From contig JAUWZH010000145.1 in the NCBI GenBank assembly GCA_030615435.1, forward strand, positions 1-6,712: DNA of 6,712 bases. The letters run 5' to 3'. Source of the stretch: Candidatus Brocadiaceae bacterium (GTDB lineage: Bacteria; Planctomycetota; Brocadiia; SM23-32). The notes under the pieces are model-generated. The model saw only the letters and a list, made by a program, of their open reading frames with translations, was not told the DNA's origin and made no database searches. Both the position numbers and the translations under genes were made by a program. Position 1 is the stretch's first letter; each line of letters begins with the position of its first letter. Positions 5,472-6,712 of this stretch are shown here, one piece after another.

Positions 5472-6712
5472 GTGTCGGTTGTGGACGGAAAAAGGCTGGA
5501 GCCTTCGGTTTTCCGGATAGACCCCCGCATGCGCAGCGGGCGATACACCGACCGGTACTTCCTGAACGTCCACCACATCCTCTCTTCTCTGGCCGAGGAG
5601 GGGCATCGCTTCCAGGGGAAAAGCCCCATCCTCGGTGACCTTGACTTGCCCGAGGCGGGGGTGGACGTTGGGAACCTCGAGGTGGAGATGCAGTGCTTCG
5701 CCAGGCGCGAGCCGTTCGTCATCGCCTGCGGCGTGGACCATGCCGTCGCCATCCTCAAAGAGTGCACGGGCTGCCTCGACTCGGACGGCGAGTTCCACAA
5801 TACCGCCTCGGCTCTGGAGATGGAGGCCGTTCTGGACGGGGCGAAGCTTGCGCCGTGGGCCCCGGCTCTGAAGGTGCGCGGGCGCTACCGGGATTTTGCT
5901 ATCCTTGAGACGCCCGTCCTCGGCGTGCTGGCCCGCCAGAGCCGGGTCGCCACCAATACCTACCGGCTGCTGCAGGCCGCCGGCGGCAAGCCGGTCTTCT
6001 TCTTCCCGGCCCGCTTTGATATCCCTGCCGCGCAGAGCGCCGACGGCTACGCCTACAGGGTCGGCGTAGAGCGCTACAACATGGATACGGGGCACGAGCT
6101 GCCCGCGATGATCACCACCGAGGCCCAGGGCGAGTGGTGGGGTGGAGTGGGCGGCGGGACCGTGTCGCATTCCTATGTGCTGTCGTTTCTGGGCGACTGC
6201 GCCGAGTCAATGCTGCATTTTTCGCGTCTGTTGCCTGTGCAAGTGAAACGCGTTGCCCTTGTGGACACAAACAATGACTGTATCGGCGACTCCATGCGCA
6301 CCGCGAAGGCAATGTTCGAGAAATATCTGGCACTGGTGAGGAAGGGAGATGCAGAGGAGGCGGAGAAGTTCCGCCTCTTCGCAGTGCGGTGCGACACGGC
6401 GGGTGAGGTGCGCGATGTGAGCGTCGAACCCACGGGCGTCGCGCGGCTCGACCGGGGGGTGGTGCCGCGGCTCATCAGCGGGCTGCGCGAGGCGCTGGAC
6501 GGCCTTAACGAGAGCGCCGATATCGCCGACGATGAGCGCGAGGAGGCCCGGCGGTACTTCCAGGGCGTCAGGATCGTCGTCTCAGGCGGATTCGACTGCG
6601 AGCGCATCGCGTGGTTCGAGGAACTCGGCGTCCCCGTGGACGTATATGGGGTCGGTTCCGCTTTCCAGACAATGGGTTACAACGATTACACGGCGGACGT
6701 CGTGCGGGCCAG
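5472..6712 (+). CDS. pncB: Nicotinate phosphoribosyltransferase family protein, 3' partial
   Basis: The frame from GTG 5472 stays open for 413 codons to the window edge, so the C-terminus is missing. GGGAGG (5459-5464) lies seven bases before the GTG. Nicotinate phosphoribosyltransferase joins nicotinate and PRPP to give NaMN, the entry point of NAD salvage, in the cytoplasm. Family marks are a SGRYTDRYFLN start near 22, ETPVLGVLARQSRVATN near 146-162, FPARFDIP near 178, the GTVSHSYV segment near 229 (the GT-x-x-H-S phosphate-binding region), ALVDTNNDC near 262, and VVSGGFDCERI followed by PVDVYGVGSAF near 369-398. The TIM-barrel order of these motifs matches the family, although the sequence differs clearly from E. 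coli PncB and is closer to the form seen in Thermus-type and clostridial genomes. A nicotinamide-using relative cannot be excluded without the substrate residues. It is divergent from the tsaD-larB-nnrD operon. Confidence 0.85.
   Translation, partial: MSVVDGKRLEPSVFRIDPRMRSGRYTDRYFLNVHHILSSLAEEGHRFQGKSPILGDLDLPEAGVDVGNLEVEMQCFARREPFVIACGVDHAVAILKECTGCLDSDGEFHNTASALEMEAVLDGAKLAPWAPALKVRGRYRDFAILETPVLGVLARQSRVATNTYRLLQAAGGKPVFFFPARFDIPAAQSADGYAYRVGVERYNMDTGHELPAMITTEAQGEWWGGVGGGTVSHSYVLSFLGDCAESMLHFSRLLPVQVKRVALVDTNNDCIGDSMRTAKAMFEKYLALVRKGDAEEAEKFRLFAVRCDTAGEVRDVSVEPTGVARLDRGVVPRLISGLREALDGLNESADIADDEREEARRYFQGVRIVVSGGFDCERIAWFEELGVPVDVYGVGSAFQTMGYNDYTADVVRA

Noticed and set aside
4133..5638. 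A 501-codon open frame on the + strand opposite larB and tsaD.
   Set aside because: It lies antiparallel to two genes with complete family motifs. Its translation is rich in R, H, G and P without recognisable domains, which is typical of the opposite strand of GC-rich genes.
5418..6170. A 250-codon open frame on the - strand opposite the nicotinate phosphoribosyltransferase.
   Set aside because: The + strand frame is open for 413 codons with phosphoribosyltransferase motifs and a ribosome binding site; the opposite frame has none.

Overview
The window is GC-rich bacterial chromosome with compact, operon-like gene packing. It holds seven protein genes, two of them cut by the window edges, and no RNA gene, CRISPR array or insertion sequence that I can support. 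The gene set fits a Gram-negative-type bacterium with an inner-membrane platform of the type IV pilus or type II secretion class. LarB and a Moorella/Thermus-like nicotinate phosphoribosyltransferase would suit an environmental or uncultivated lineage (planctomycete-like or a similar phylum), but the sequence does not fix the taxon.

Left part (1-2494, + strand): the end of a pilus or secretion assembly operon. The first gene is a fusion of a PilM-type actin-like domain with a PilN-type membrane and periplasmic domain. It is followed by a PilO/GspM-like bitopic protein and then a small bitopic protein that ends abruptly. The PilN-type part carries an insert (about 988-1188) that resembles a beta-module I know from phage tail-fibre proteins. 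No PilP or PilQ follows; the operon runs head-on into the next gene set.

Middle part (2457-5224, - strand): a tight operon in the order tsaD, larB, nnrD. TsaD makes the t6A tRNA modification, LarB performs the first step of nickel-pincer nucleotide cofactor synthesis from nicotinic acid adenine dinucleotide (NaAD), and NnrD repairs hydrated NAD(P)H. Spacings are 25 nt (tsaD-larB) and an 11-nt overlap (larB-nnrD). A good sigma70-type promoter lies in front of tsaD.

Right part (5472 to the end, + strand): a divergently transcribed, 3'-truncated nicotinate phosphoribosyltransferase with its own promoter and a leader hairpin. This enzyme makes NaMN, the precursor of NaAD, which LarB uses. The divergent locus therefore links NAD synthesis (PncB-like), NAD(P)H repair (NnrD) and a NaAD-derived cofactor (LarB), with TsaD as an apparently unrelated housekeeping passenger. 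The two items most worth a second look are the tail-fibre-like insert in the PilM-PilN fusion and this nicotinate-centred divergent module.
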